From the NCBI RefSeq assembly GCF_040581415.1, contig NZ_CP114014.1, positions 2,542,001 through 2,606,000 of the forward strand: a DNA stretch of 64,000 nucleotides. The letters are read 5' to 3'. Position numbers and translations under genes: made by a program. Of this stretch, positions 57,900 through 64,000 are shown piece by piece; the first letter of the stretch is position 1, and every line of letters begins with the position of its first letter. Origin of the DNA: Paraconexibacter sp040581415 (lineage in GTDB: Bacteria; Actinomycetota; Thermoleophilia; Solirubrobacterales; Solirubrobacteraceae). The notes under the pieces were generated by a model. That model did not search any database. It saw nothing but the letters and a program-made list of their open reading frames with translations, and had not been told where the DNA came from.

Positions 57900-59905
57900 G
57901 CCCACGGGCGGACGTGCTCGCGCTCGACGACGACGCGCTGGCGTCGCTCGCGAACCGCGGCATCGTCAAGCGCGCCTCGCGCGAGGTCGCCGACGGCCGC
58001 GGACCCGCGGTGACGGACGACGCGGGGACCCTGACGGCGACCTTCGCAGACGGGACGCTGGTCGTCCTGCCGCCGTCCACGGTGCTCGAGGAGGCGCGCT
58101 GCAGCTGCCCGGCGTCGGGGGTGTGCCGGCACCGGGTCATGCTCGTCCTGGCCTATCGCGCGGCCGGTGACGACGGTGGTGCGGGCGACCCGCCGGCGGC
58201 GGACGAGCCGGCTGCGGCGGGCGACCCGGGTGCCGATGCAGCCGCCGCCGGCGCAGCGGCATGGTCCCCGGGCGCCTTCACGGACGCCGAGCTCGAGGCG
58301 CACCTCGGAACCCGGCCGCTGGCGGCCGCGCGACGGGCCCAGCGTGCGGGCTACCGGGCGCGGGTGCGGCGGGCCACGGCCGCCGACCCGATCGCGTCCG
58401 TCGAGCTCGCGTCGTGCACGGTGCGGTTCCTCGTCGCCCGCGAGCTCGGCTATGCGCGCGTCGACGCGGCCCGGGGCGAGCGCGCCGACGCCGTCGCGCT
58501 CGCGGTCTGGGCCTGTCGCACGGCGGACGCGTCCGGCGACGCCGCCGCGGTCGTCGAGCTGCAGGTCGGCGGCACCGGGTCCGCGGCCGGCGGGTCGGGG
58601 GCCGAGCCCGTCCTGGCGGTGATCGAGGACCTCCTCGCCGACGGCGTGGCCGCGACCGCGCCGGCCGCGGCGACAGCGATCGCCGCCGTCCGGCGGGCGC
58701 TCGAAGCAGTGAACCTGCGCTGGCACGTCGACCTGCTGGACGACCTCGCCGATCAGGTCGACGCCTACCGGACCCGCAGCGCCCGGTACGACCCGGCGCT
58801 CGCCGCTGCGTACGCCGCCGAGGCGATCGCGCGTCACCGCTCCGCGACGGGCGGCGGCGCCGCGCTGCGCGTGCAGGTCCTGGGGACCGAGGAGACCGCC
58901 GAGACCCCGCTACGCCTCCTGCGCCTCACGGGCCTCGGCGCCCGCGTGCACGGCGACGAGAGCTCCCGCACCGTCGAGGTCTACCTCGCCCACGGCGAGG
59001 CACGGGTCGTCCTGGCGCTGCGCCGCCGCGCGGACGCCGGCGGCGGCGCGGCCCCCACGGCGGCCGAGCTGGGACGTCGCAAGGCCGGCCGCGCGCGCCT
59101 GAGCGCGATTGCCGCGGGCAACGTCGTGACCGAGTCCGCGGTCCGGGCGGCGAACCGCATCGTGCGGATCGCCGACAGCCGCGTCGCGCGGACGACCGTC
59201 GCCCCGTCCGGCGGACGCTGGGACGACCTGCCGCCGGACCTCGTCGTCGAGGACCTCGAGGCCGAGGCGGCGCGGCTGGCCGCACTCCCGCCGTCGCTGG
59301 TCAGGGCCCGGGTCGTCGCAGACACGGTCCGCGCGGTCCGCGTGACCGCCGTCGAGGACCTGCACTTCCGGCCCGGGACGCAGCAGCTCGTGGCGACGAT
59401 CCGCGCGCCGCACGGCACAGCGCGCCTGGTGGCGTCCCACTCCGCCGCGACGCCCGGGGCGATCGACGCGCTCGCGCGCGCCCTGTCCGGCGATACGGGT
59501 GAGGTCCGCTTCGTCGCCGGGCACCTGCGGCGCGCCGGTGGGGGCGTCGACCTCGAGCCGACCGCGGTGGCCGCGGGGTCCGACGTCGTGGTCCCTGCGT
59601 TCGCCGAGGCGTCCGGAGAGGCGCTCGGGGCGGGAGCGCCGGCGCCCGACGATGCGCTCGCGGCGGCCGTCAGCGAGGCGCTCGCGCTCACGGCAGAGCT
59701 CGTCCACCGCGGCCACCGGCACCTCGCGCCGGGGTGGGCCGCGCGCGCCGGGGCGTCCGCCGAGGTGCTCCGGCGGACCGGGCTCACCGCCGCCGCGGCC
59801 GCGGTCGACGCGCTCGCCGCCGCCGTCCGGGCGGGCGGGACGGAGCTCGTCGACCGCTGGGCCGACGCCCACATCCGGCTGCTCGTCACCGCCGAGCAGC
59901 TGTGA
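57896..59905 (+). CDS. yehQ: SWIM zinc-finger protein (YehQ-like)
   Basis: This 669-residue protein has an N-terminal SWIM zinc finger CSCPASGVCRHRVM (about 64-77; CxCxnCxH intact). An acidic low-complexity linker (about 88-120) and a large Ala/Arg-rich region of unknown fold follow. SWIM fingers bind DNA or proteins. ATG 57896 overlaps the VWA gene stop (ATGA); a much longer upstream open frame is only a shadow of that gene. It is the last gene of the five-gene series. Confidence 0.85.
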   Translation: MSPRADVLALDDDALASLANRGIVKRASREVADGRGPAVTDDAGTLTATFADGTLVVLPPSTVLEEARCSCPASGVCRHRVMLVLAYRAAGDDGGAGDPPAADEPAAAGDPGADAAAAGAAAWSPGAFTDAELEAHLGTRPLAAARRAQRAGYRARVRRATAADPIASVELASCTVRFLVARELGYARVDAARGERADAVALAVWACRTADASGDAAAVVELQVGGTGSAAGGSGAEPVLAVIEDLLADGVAATAPAAATAIAAVRRALEAVNLRWHVDLLDDLADQVDAYRTRSARYDPALAAAYAAEAIARHRSATGGGAALRVQVLGTEETAETPLRLLRLTGLGARVHGDESSRTVEVYLAHGEARVVLALRRRADAGGGAAPTAAELGRRKAGRARLSAIAAGNVVTESAVRAANRIVRIADSRVARTTVAPSGGRWDDLPPDLVVEDLEAEAARLAALPPSLVRARVVADTVRAVRVTAVEDLHFRPGTQQLVATIRAPHGTARLVASHSAATPGAIDALARALSGDTGEVRFVAGHLRRAGGGVDLEPTAVAAGSDVVVPAFAEASGEALGAGAPAPDDALAAAVSEALALTAELVHRGHRHLAPGWAARAGASAEVLRRTGLTAAAAAVDALAAAVRAGGTELVDRWADAHIRLLVTAEQL

Positions 59906-59940
59906 CGTCGCCATGTTCGCGGTCCTCGCGCGGCCGGGCA

Positions 59941-59968
59941 TGTCGAGAACGCGGGGGCGGCTCCGCTC
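59941..59968 (+). promoter_or_regulatory. ECF-type promoter for the YCII/ECF42 module
   Basis: TGTCGA (59941-59946) and CGCTC (59964-59968) are separated by 17 nt upstream of the YCII gene. As I recall, ECF42 target promoters have TGTCGA at -35 and a C-G-A/T-C-like -10. The adjacent sigma factor may therefore drive this operon itself. Confidence 0.5.
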
Positions 59969-60024
59969 ATCCAGACAGAGGCCGCCCACCATGGTGCAGC
60001 CCACGACCGAAGGACGAGACCAAG

Positions 60025-60435
60025 ATGCCCAAGTACCTGCTCCTCAAGCACTACAGCGGCGGCCCCGAGCCGCACCACCCGTTCCCGCCGCTCGACCAGT
60101 GGGCCCCGGAGGACGTCGAGGCGCACTTCGCCTTCCTGCGCAACGTCGGCGAGGTGCTGAGGGAGAGCGGCGAGTACGTGGACTCCCAGGCACTGACGCC
60201 GGCGCAGACCTGGGTCCGCTACGGCGGCCCCGACGCGGCCCCCGTCACGACCGACGGCCCCTTGCCCGAGACCACCGACCTGGTGGCCGGCTGGTACATG
60301 GTCGACGTCGACTCACGCGAGCGGGCGCTCGAGATCGCGGCCTACATCTCCTCCGAGCCCGGCCCTGGCGGCGGGCCGCTGCACGAGTGGATCGACGTGC
60401 GGGAGATCATGTCGCACGCCCCCGTGGCCGACTGA
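60025..60435 (+). CDS. YCII/DGPF-domain protein
   Basis: This 136-residue protein of the YCII-related (DGPF) family begins PKYLLLKHYSGG, with a VTTDGPLPETTDLVAGWYMV block carrying the DGP signature and the C-terminal WIDVREIM strand. Function is unknown, but proteins of this family are the usual neighbours of ECF42 sigma factors. A Shine-Dalgarno AAGGACGA lies upstream of ATG 60025. The sigma factor gene starts 5 bp after its stop, and an ECF-like promoter lies upstream. Confidence 0.9.
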   Translation: MPKYLLLKHYSGGPEPHHPFPPLDQWAPEDVEAHFAFLRNVGEVLRESGEYVDSQALTPAQTWVRYGGPDAAPVTTDGPLPETTDLVAGWYMVDVDSRERALEIAAYISSEPGPGGGPLHEWIDVREIMSHAPVAD

Positions 60436-60440
60436 CGGAC

Positions 60441-61646
60441 ATGCGCGACCGGCCTGGACAGCACCCCGACGAGCGGGCCCTGCGCGCGCTCGTCCCGCGG
60501 GTGCTCGCCGGCCTGGTCCGGCGCGGCGAGGACTTCGACGCCGCCGAGGACGCGTTGCAGGAGGCGCTCATCGAGGCGCTGCGGGCGTGGCCCGAGCACC
60601 CGCCGCAGGACCCGGCCGCCTGGCTTGCGACGGTCGCCACGCGGCGGATCGTCGACGCCCGTCGCAGCGAGGCCGCCCGCCGCCGCCGGGAGGACGTCCT
60701 CGCGGCCGAGCCCGAGCCGTCGCCGCCATCGCAGGCCGGTGTCGTCGACGGCGACGACACGCTCTTCCTGCTCTTCTGCTGCTGCCACCCGCACCTCACG
60801 CCCGCGTCGCAGGTCGCGCTGACGCTGCGCGCGGTCGGCGGCCTGACCACGCGGCAGATCGCCGACGCGTTCTACGTCCCGGAGGCGACGATGGCGCAGC
60901 GGATCAGCCGCGCCAAGCGCACGCTGTCGGGGGCGCCCGCCCTGCGCCTGGACCGGGCGGGCGACCTGGCCGTCGTCCTGCGGGTGCTGTACCTCGTCTA
61001 CACGACGGGGCACGCGGGCCAGGTGGACCTCGCCGACGAGGCCATCCGCCTGGCGCGGCAGCTCACGCTCGCGACCGAGGAGCCGGAGGCCCGCGGGCTG
61101 CTGGCGCTGATGCTCCTCAACCACGCCCGCCGGGATGCGCGCATGGACGCCGAGGGTCGCATCGTCACGCTCGACCGGCAGGACCGCAGCCGCTGGGACA
61201 CCCGCGAGATCGCGGAGGGGGTGCGCGTCCTGCAGTCGGCCCTCGCCGCGGGGCGTCCCGGCCGGTACCAGGTGCAGGCCGCGATCGCCGCGCTGCACGA
61301 CGACGCGGCAAGCGCGGCCGAGACCGACTGGGTGCAGATCCTCGCGTGGTACGACGACCTGGTGGCGCTCACCGACGACCCCGTGCACACCGACCCCGCA
61401 GCGGTGCTGGGCCGCGCGGTCGCGGTCGGCCACGTGCTCGGCGGCGCCGCCGGCCTGCGCGAGACCGACCGGCTGCGCGAGGTGCTCTCGGGCCGCCATC
61501 GCTGGCATGCGGTCCGCGGCCACCTGCACGAGCTCGACGGCGACCTGGCCGCGGCCGGTGCCGCGTACGCCGAGGCCGCCCGCCGCGCGACGGACGTCGC
61601 CGAGCGCGAGCACCTGGTCCGCCAGGCCGCTCGCTCCCGCGCGTGA
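60441..61646 (+). CDS. ECF42-type sigma factor with C-terminal extension
   Basis: This 401-residue ECF sigma factor has a sigma-2-like N-terminus (FDAAEDALQEALIEALRAWP, PAAWLATVATRRIVDARRSE) and a sigma-4 HTH (LTTRQIADAFYVPEATMAQR, then ISRAKRTL). The long C-terminal extension (about 200-401) has TPR-like helices typical of ECF42 (YLVYTTGHAGQVDLADEAIR, LLALMLLNHARRDARMD, WYDDLVALTDDPVHTDPAAV). In this group the extension, not an anti-sigma factor, controls activity. No membrane partner is next to it. It pairs with the YCII gene upstream. Confidence 0.92.
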   Translation: MRDRPGQHPDERALRALVPRVLAGLVRRGEDFDAAEDALQEALIEALRAWPEHPPQDPAAWLATVATRRIVDARRSEAARRRREDVLAAEPEPSPPSQAGVVDGDDTLFLLFCCCHPHLTPASQVALTLRAVGGLTTRQIADAFYVPEATMAQRISRAKRTLSGAPALRLDRAGDLAVVLRVLYLVYTTGHAGQVDLADEAIRLARQLTLATEEPEARGLLALMLLNHARRDARMDAEGRIVTLDRQDRSRWDTREIAEGVRVLQSALAAGRPGRYQVQAAIAALHDDAASAAETDWVQILAWYDDLVALTDDPVHTDPAAVLGRAVAVGHVLGGAAGLRETDRLREVLSGRHRWHAVRGHLHELDGDLAAAGAAYAEAARRATDVAEREHLVRQAARSRA

Positions 61647-61673
61647 CCGCGGGGCCTCAGGCCGGCGCGGTGC

Positions 61674-62354
61674 TCAGGCGGACTTCAGCGCGGTCAGCTG
61701 CGCCGGGGTGGGCGCCGGGACCGGCAGGGGGGAGGCACCGGCGGGCCGCAGCCCGTCCAGGACGATTCCCAGGTAGCGGCGCCAGAGGTCCGGGCTGATC
61801 GCGCCGCCGCCGCAGCACTTGCCGGTGACGCCGCCGACCGCGTAGAGCAGGAACGGGACGTCCTCGGCCTCGAGATCCCCGCGGACGACACCGGCGTCCT
61901 GCGCCCGTCCGATGAGCACGCCGAGCTGCGCCATCATCGCGTGGTGGCGGCGCTGCAGCTGCGGCTCGAGGAACAGCTCAGGGCCGACCGACTCGAGGAA
62001 CCCACGGTCGCGCGCCTGCATCTCCGCGCACGCCGTGACGACGTGGACGATGCTGTCCCACGGGTCGTCGAACGTCTCGGCCCGGGTGATCGCGTCGGAC
62101 AGGTCGTCGAGCCCGAGCTCGAGGGTGGCGAGCAGCAGGTCGTGCTTGTTCGGGAAGTGCCGGAACAGCGTTCCCGCGCCGACGCCGGCGCGGCGAGCGA
62201 TCTCCGCCACGCTCGCGTCGGCTCCCTGCTCGGCGAAGACCTCCGCGGCGGCGGCCAGAACCCGCTCGCGGTTGCGCTTGGCGTCGGCGCGCAGGGGGCG
62301 CACGGCGTCGCCGCAGTCCCCCGTCTCAACGTCGTGCGCCGGCACCGTGCTCAT
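61674..62354 (-). CDS. TetR-family transcriptional regulator
   Basis: This 226-residue regulator has an N-terminal TetR HTH (RVLAAAAEVFAEQGADASVA, RRAGVGAGTLFRHFPNKHD) and a helical ligand-binding part with CC at VTGKCCGGG. It is downstream of, and on the same strand as, a DHA2 exporter (57-bp gap). Its own -10-like TAGGCT (minus, 62366-62361) sits 6 nt before ATG 62354, with a 35-bp palindrome just upstream of it, so it probably represses its own gene. The exporter is the likely shared target. Confidence 0.9.
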   Translation of the reverse strand: MSTVPAHDVETGDCGDAVRPLRADAKRNRERVLAAAAEVFAEQGADASVAEIARRAGVGAGTLFRHFPNKHDLLLATLELGLDDLSDAITRAETFDDPWDSIVHVVTACAEMQARDRGFLESVGPELFLEPQLQRRHHAMMAQLGVLIGRAQDAGVVRGDLEAEDVPFLLYAVGGVTGKCCGGGAISPDLWRRYLGIVLDGLRPAGASPLPVPAPTPAQLTALKSA

Positions 62355-62360
62355 GATCAG

Positions 62361-62405
62361 AGCCTAGCCGGACCATGGTGCTCTGCGTTGCAGATCACCA
62401 TGGTC
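62361..62405 (-). promoter_or_regulatory. tetR promoter with 35-bp palindromic operator
   Basis: GACCATGGTG (62371-62380) and CACCATGGTC (62396-62405) are perfect inverted arms. The 15 bp between them are also symmetric (TCTGC-GTT-GCAGA), so the 35-bp dyad has only one mismatched pair outside its 3-nt centre. It lies directly upstream of the minus-strand -10-like TAGGCT (62366-62361). It could also form a hairpin after the exporter stop, but no T tract follows. Confidence 0.6.
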
Positions 62406-62411
62406 CCGGGC

Positions 62412-63914
62412 TCAGGCCGCCTCCGAGTACGCCGGCAACGACACGTCTGCATCGGCCCGCTCCAGCTGGACGGCATCGGCCGTGTCGACGGCCGCGGCCG
62501 GCACGCGCTCGTCCTGCAGCACCAGCGCCGCAGCGACGATCGCCAGCGCCGCGATGGCGGCGGCGATGTAGAAGGCGACGTGGAAGCCCGCGTTCAGGGC
62601 GGCCAGGTCGGTCGCGCCGGCCTCGAGCTTCGCCGTGGTGCGCTCGGCGGCGAAGGTGGCCAGGACCGACAGCGCGATCGCGCCGCCCACCTGCATCGAC
62701 GTGTTCACCAGGCCCGACGCGATCCCGGAGTCCTCCGGCGTCGAGCCCGACATCGCGAGGCCCATGATCGACGGGAAGCTGAGCCCCGCGCCGAGGCCGA
62801 GCAGCAGCATCGACGGCAGGATGTTGACCGCGTACGAGCCGTCGACCGGCGCCAGCGAGAACAGCAGGACGCCGGCGACGATCAGGGTCAGGCCGCCCAT
62901 CAGGACGTTCCGCGGGCCGAAGCGCTCGGCCATCGGCTGCGCGCCCTTGGTGGAGACCCCGCCCAGCAGGAGCGTCATCGGCAGGAAGGCCAGCCCGATC
63001 TCGATCGGGCTGTAGCCCAGGATCTCACCGGCGTATCGGGCACCGAAGAAGAAGATGCTGAACATGCCGGCGAGCACGCCGAGCAGGACGAGGTTCGCGC
63101 CGGTGACGTTCCGCGAGCGGAAGATCCGCAGCGGTAGCAGCGGGTGGGCGATCCGCGCCTGGCGGACGACGAAGCCGGTCAGCAGGACGGCCGCCACGGC
63201 CGCGAGGCCGAGCGTCTGGGTGGAGCCCCAGCCCTGCTTCTCGACGCCGACGATCGCGTAGACGGCGATCATCAGGCCGCCGGTCAGCATCGCCGCGCCG
63301 GGCACGTCGACCTTGTTCTCCTTCAGGCCCAGGCCGGGACGGTCGGGGACGAGGCGCTTGGCCAGGACGACGGTCGCGACGCCGATGGGCAGGTTCACGA
63401 AGAAGATCCAGTGCCAGCTGAGGACGTCGGTGAGCAGGCCGCCGAGGAGGAGGCCGACCGAGCCGCCGGCGGAGGCGACGAACGAGTACACGCCGATCGC
63501 CTCGCCCTGGGCGCGGGGCTCCTTGTACATCGTGATGATCATCCCGAGGATGACGGAGGAGCCGAGGGCGCCGCCGACGCCCTGCAGGAAGCGCGCGCCG
63601 ATCAGCATCTCCTGGCTCTCGGCGAGGCCGCAGAGCAGTGAGGCGAAGGTGAACAGCGACATGCCCCAGAGGAACATGCGCCGCTGCCCGATCAGGTCAC
63701 CGATGCGGCCGGACAGCATCAACAGGCCGCCGAACGGGATCAGGTAGGCGTTCAGCACCCAGGTCAGGTTGCCGTCGGAGAAGTTCAGGCTGTCCTTCAG
63801 GACGGGGAGTGCGGTGTTCACGATCGTCCCGTCCAGGACGATCATCAGCATGCCCAGGCAAAGGATGTAGAGCGCGATCCTGTCGCGGCGGTGGGCGGTG
63901 TCGGCGGGGCTCAT
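62412..63914 (-). CDS. DHA2-family (EmrB/QacA) MFS drug exporter
   Basis: This 500-residue protein has about 14 membrane helices. Motifs are LDGTIVNTALPVLKDSLNFS in helix 1, SGRIGDLIGQRRMFLWGM (loop 2-3), ARFLQGVGGALGSSVILGM (helix 4) and VASAGGSVGLLLGGLLTD (helix 5). It is a close relative in plan to the exporter at 6939. ATG 63914 has a clear Shine-Dalgarno (AGGAG, 8 nt upstream), unlike the leaderless starts, and the in-frame ATG at 63962 adds atypical residues. A palindrome lies at the likely transcription start. The TetR gene follows it. Confidence 0.9.
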   Translation of the reverse strand: MSPADTAHRRDRIALYILCLGMLMIVLDGTIVNTALPVLKDSLNFSDGNLTWVLNAYLIPFGGLLMLSGRIGDLIGQRRMFLWGMSLFTFASLLCGLAESQEMLIGARFLQGVGGALGSSVILGMIITMYKEPRAQGEAIGVYSFVASAGGSVGLLLGGLLTDVLSWHWIFFVNLPIGVATVVLAKRLVPDRPGLGLKENKVDVPGAAMLTGGLMIAVYAIVGVEKQGWGSTQTLGLAAVAAVLLTGFVVRQARIAHPLLPLRIFRSRNVTGANLVLLGVLAGMFSIFFFGARYAGEILGYSPIEIGLAFLPMTLLLGGVSTKGAQPMAERFGPRNVLMGGLTLIVAGVLLFSLAPVDGSYAVNILPSMLLLGLGAGLSFPSIMGLAMSGSTPEDSGIASGLVNTSMQVGGAIALSVLATFAAERTTAKLEAGATDLAALNAGFHVAFYIAAAIAALAIVAAALVLQDERVPAAAVDTADAVQLERADADVSLPAYSEAA

Positions 63915-63963
63915 GGAGCGTCTCCTGCGAAGTGGGTGGGGGTCTTGGGAGGGACCGCGCACA

Positions 63964-63995
63964 CCAAGCGGAGCACGCGATCCGCTTGGACAGTA
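63964..63995 (-). promoter_or_regulatory. Promoter and TetR-like operator of the DHA2 exporter
   Basis: CCAAGCGGA (63964-63972) and TCCGCTTGG (63981-63989) form a perfect 9-bp dyad with an 8-bp spacer. The minus-strand -10-like TACTGT (63995-63990) abuts it, so the dyad would cover the start of transcription and its occupation would block the exporter. The window ends 5 bp beyond. Confidence 0.55.
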
Positions 63996-64000
63996 CCAAT

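Noticed and set aside
1..64000. tRNA, rRNA, riboswitch, transposase, integrase or attachment sites
   Set aside because: I looked for these on both strands and saw none that I could support by sequence. A covariance-model and IS database search would be decisive.

Overview
The window is very GC-rich (roughly 70% or more by eye) with strong G/C third-position bias. Its gene content points to a high-GC actinobacterium: a six-gene Mce series, a WS/DGAT acyltransferase, a SapA-like secreted protein, LAL-type LuxR regulators, an ECF42-type sigma factor with a YCII partner, a PPK2 kinase and DHA2-family exporters. I lean towards the Thermoleophilia (Solirubrobacterales-like), but that placement is inference. 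I see no rRNA, tRNA, CRISPR array, transposase or integrase. The window reads as chromosomal core and accessory sequence, not as a mobile island.

Layout. 1-4.3 kb: a CnoX-like thioredoxin, an alpha/beta hydrolase, a TesB-like thioesterase, an FkbM-like protein, a repeat-rich intergenic segment and a DedA protein. 4.4-17 kb: an unusual S8 peptidase, a DHA2 exporter, WS/DGAT, a lipoprotein, a YpfJ-type zinc peptidase, PPK2, a lipoprotein/beta-helix pair, a carotenoid oxygenase and a YihY/BrkB protein. 17-26.4 kb: an MFS transporter, a two-gene signalling operon (receiver-TrxR-like fusion plus cNMP-binding histidine kinase), a PAP2 protein, a secreted protein, a trans-sulfuration enzyme, a SapA-like protein, a small gene with an apparent frameshift and TerD. 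26.5-37 kb: two tandem LAL regulators, a Baeyer-Villiger-type monooxygenase divergent from a PucR-type regulator, a secreted protein and a DUF808 membrane protein. 37.2-46 kb: six overlapping MCE genes, probably one operon for envelope lipid transport, with no YrbE permease beside them. 46-49.5 kb: a divergent NarL-type two-component pair, a FitAB/VapBC-type toxin-antitoxin pair and two small membrane proteins. 49.5-59.9 kb: a five-gene operon (WGR-DUF4132, MoxR-like AAA+, DUF5682, VWA, SWIM) matching in order and size the poorly understood Escherichia coli yehI-yehL-yehM-yehP-yehQ cluster. 60-64 kb: a YCII/ECF42 module, then a DHA2 exporter and a TetR regulator.

Two genome-wide themes recur. 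First, many gene starts have a TANNNT (or NANNNT) hexamer only 6-9 nt upstream and no Shine-Dalgarno sequence, which fits leaderless transcription. In two places this signal instead precedes a short leader reading frame whose stop overlaps the next start as ATGA. Second, a 43-bp palindrome (16-nt arms, 11-nt loop, arm beginning CGATGTGCCA) occurs three times downstream of gene ends.

The best candidate for an undescribed system is the 49.5-59.9 kb AAA+/VWA/WGR/SWIM operon. The receiver-TrxR/kinase pair and the leader-ORF arrangement come next.
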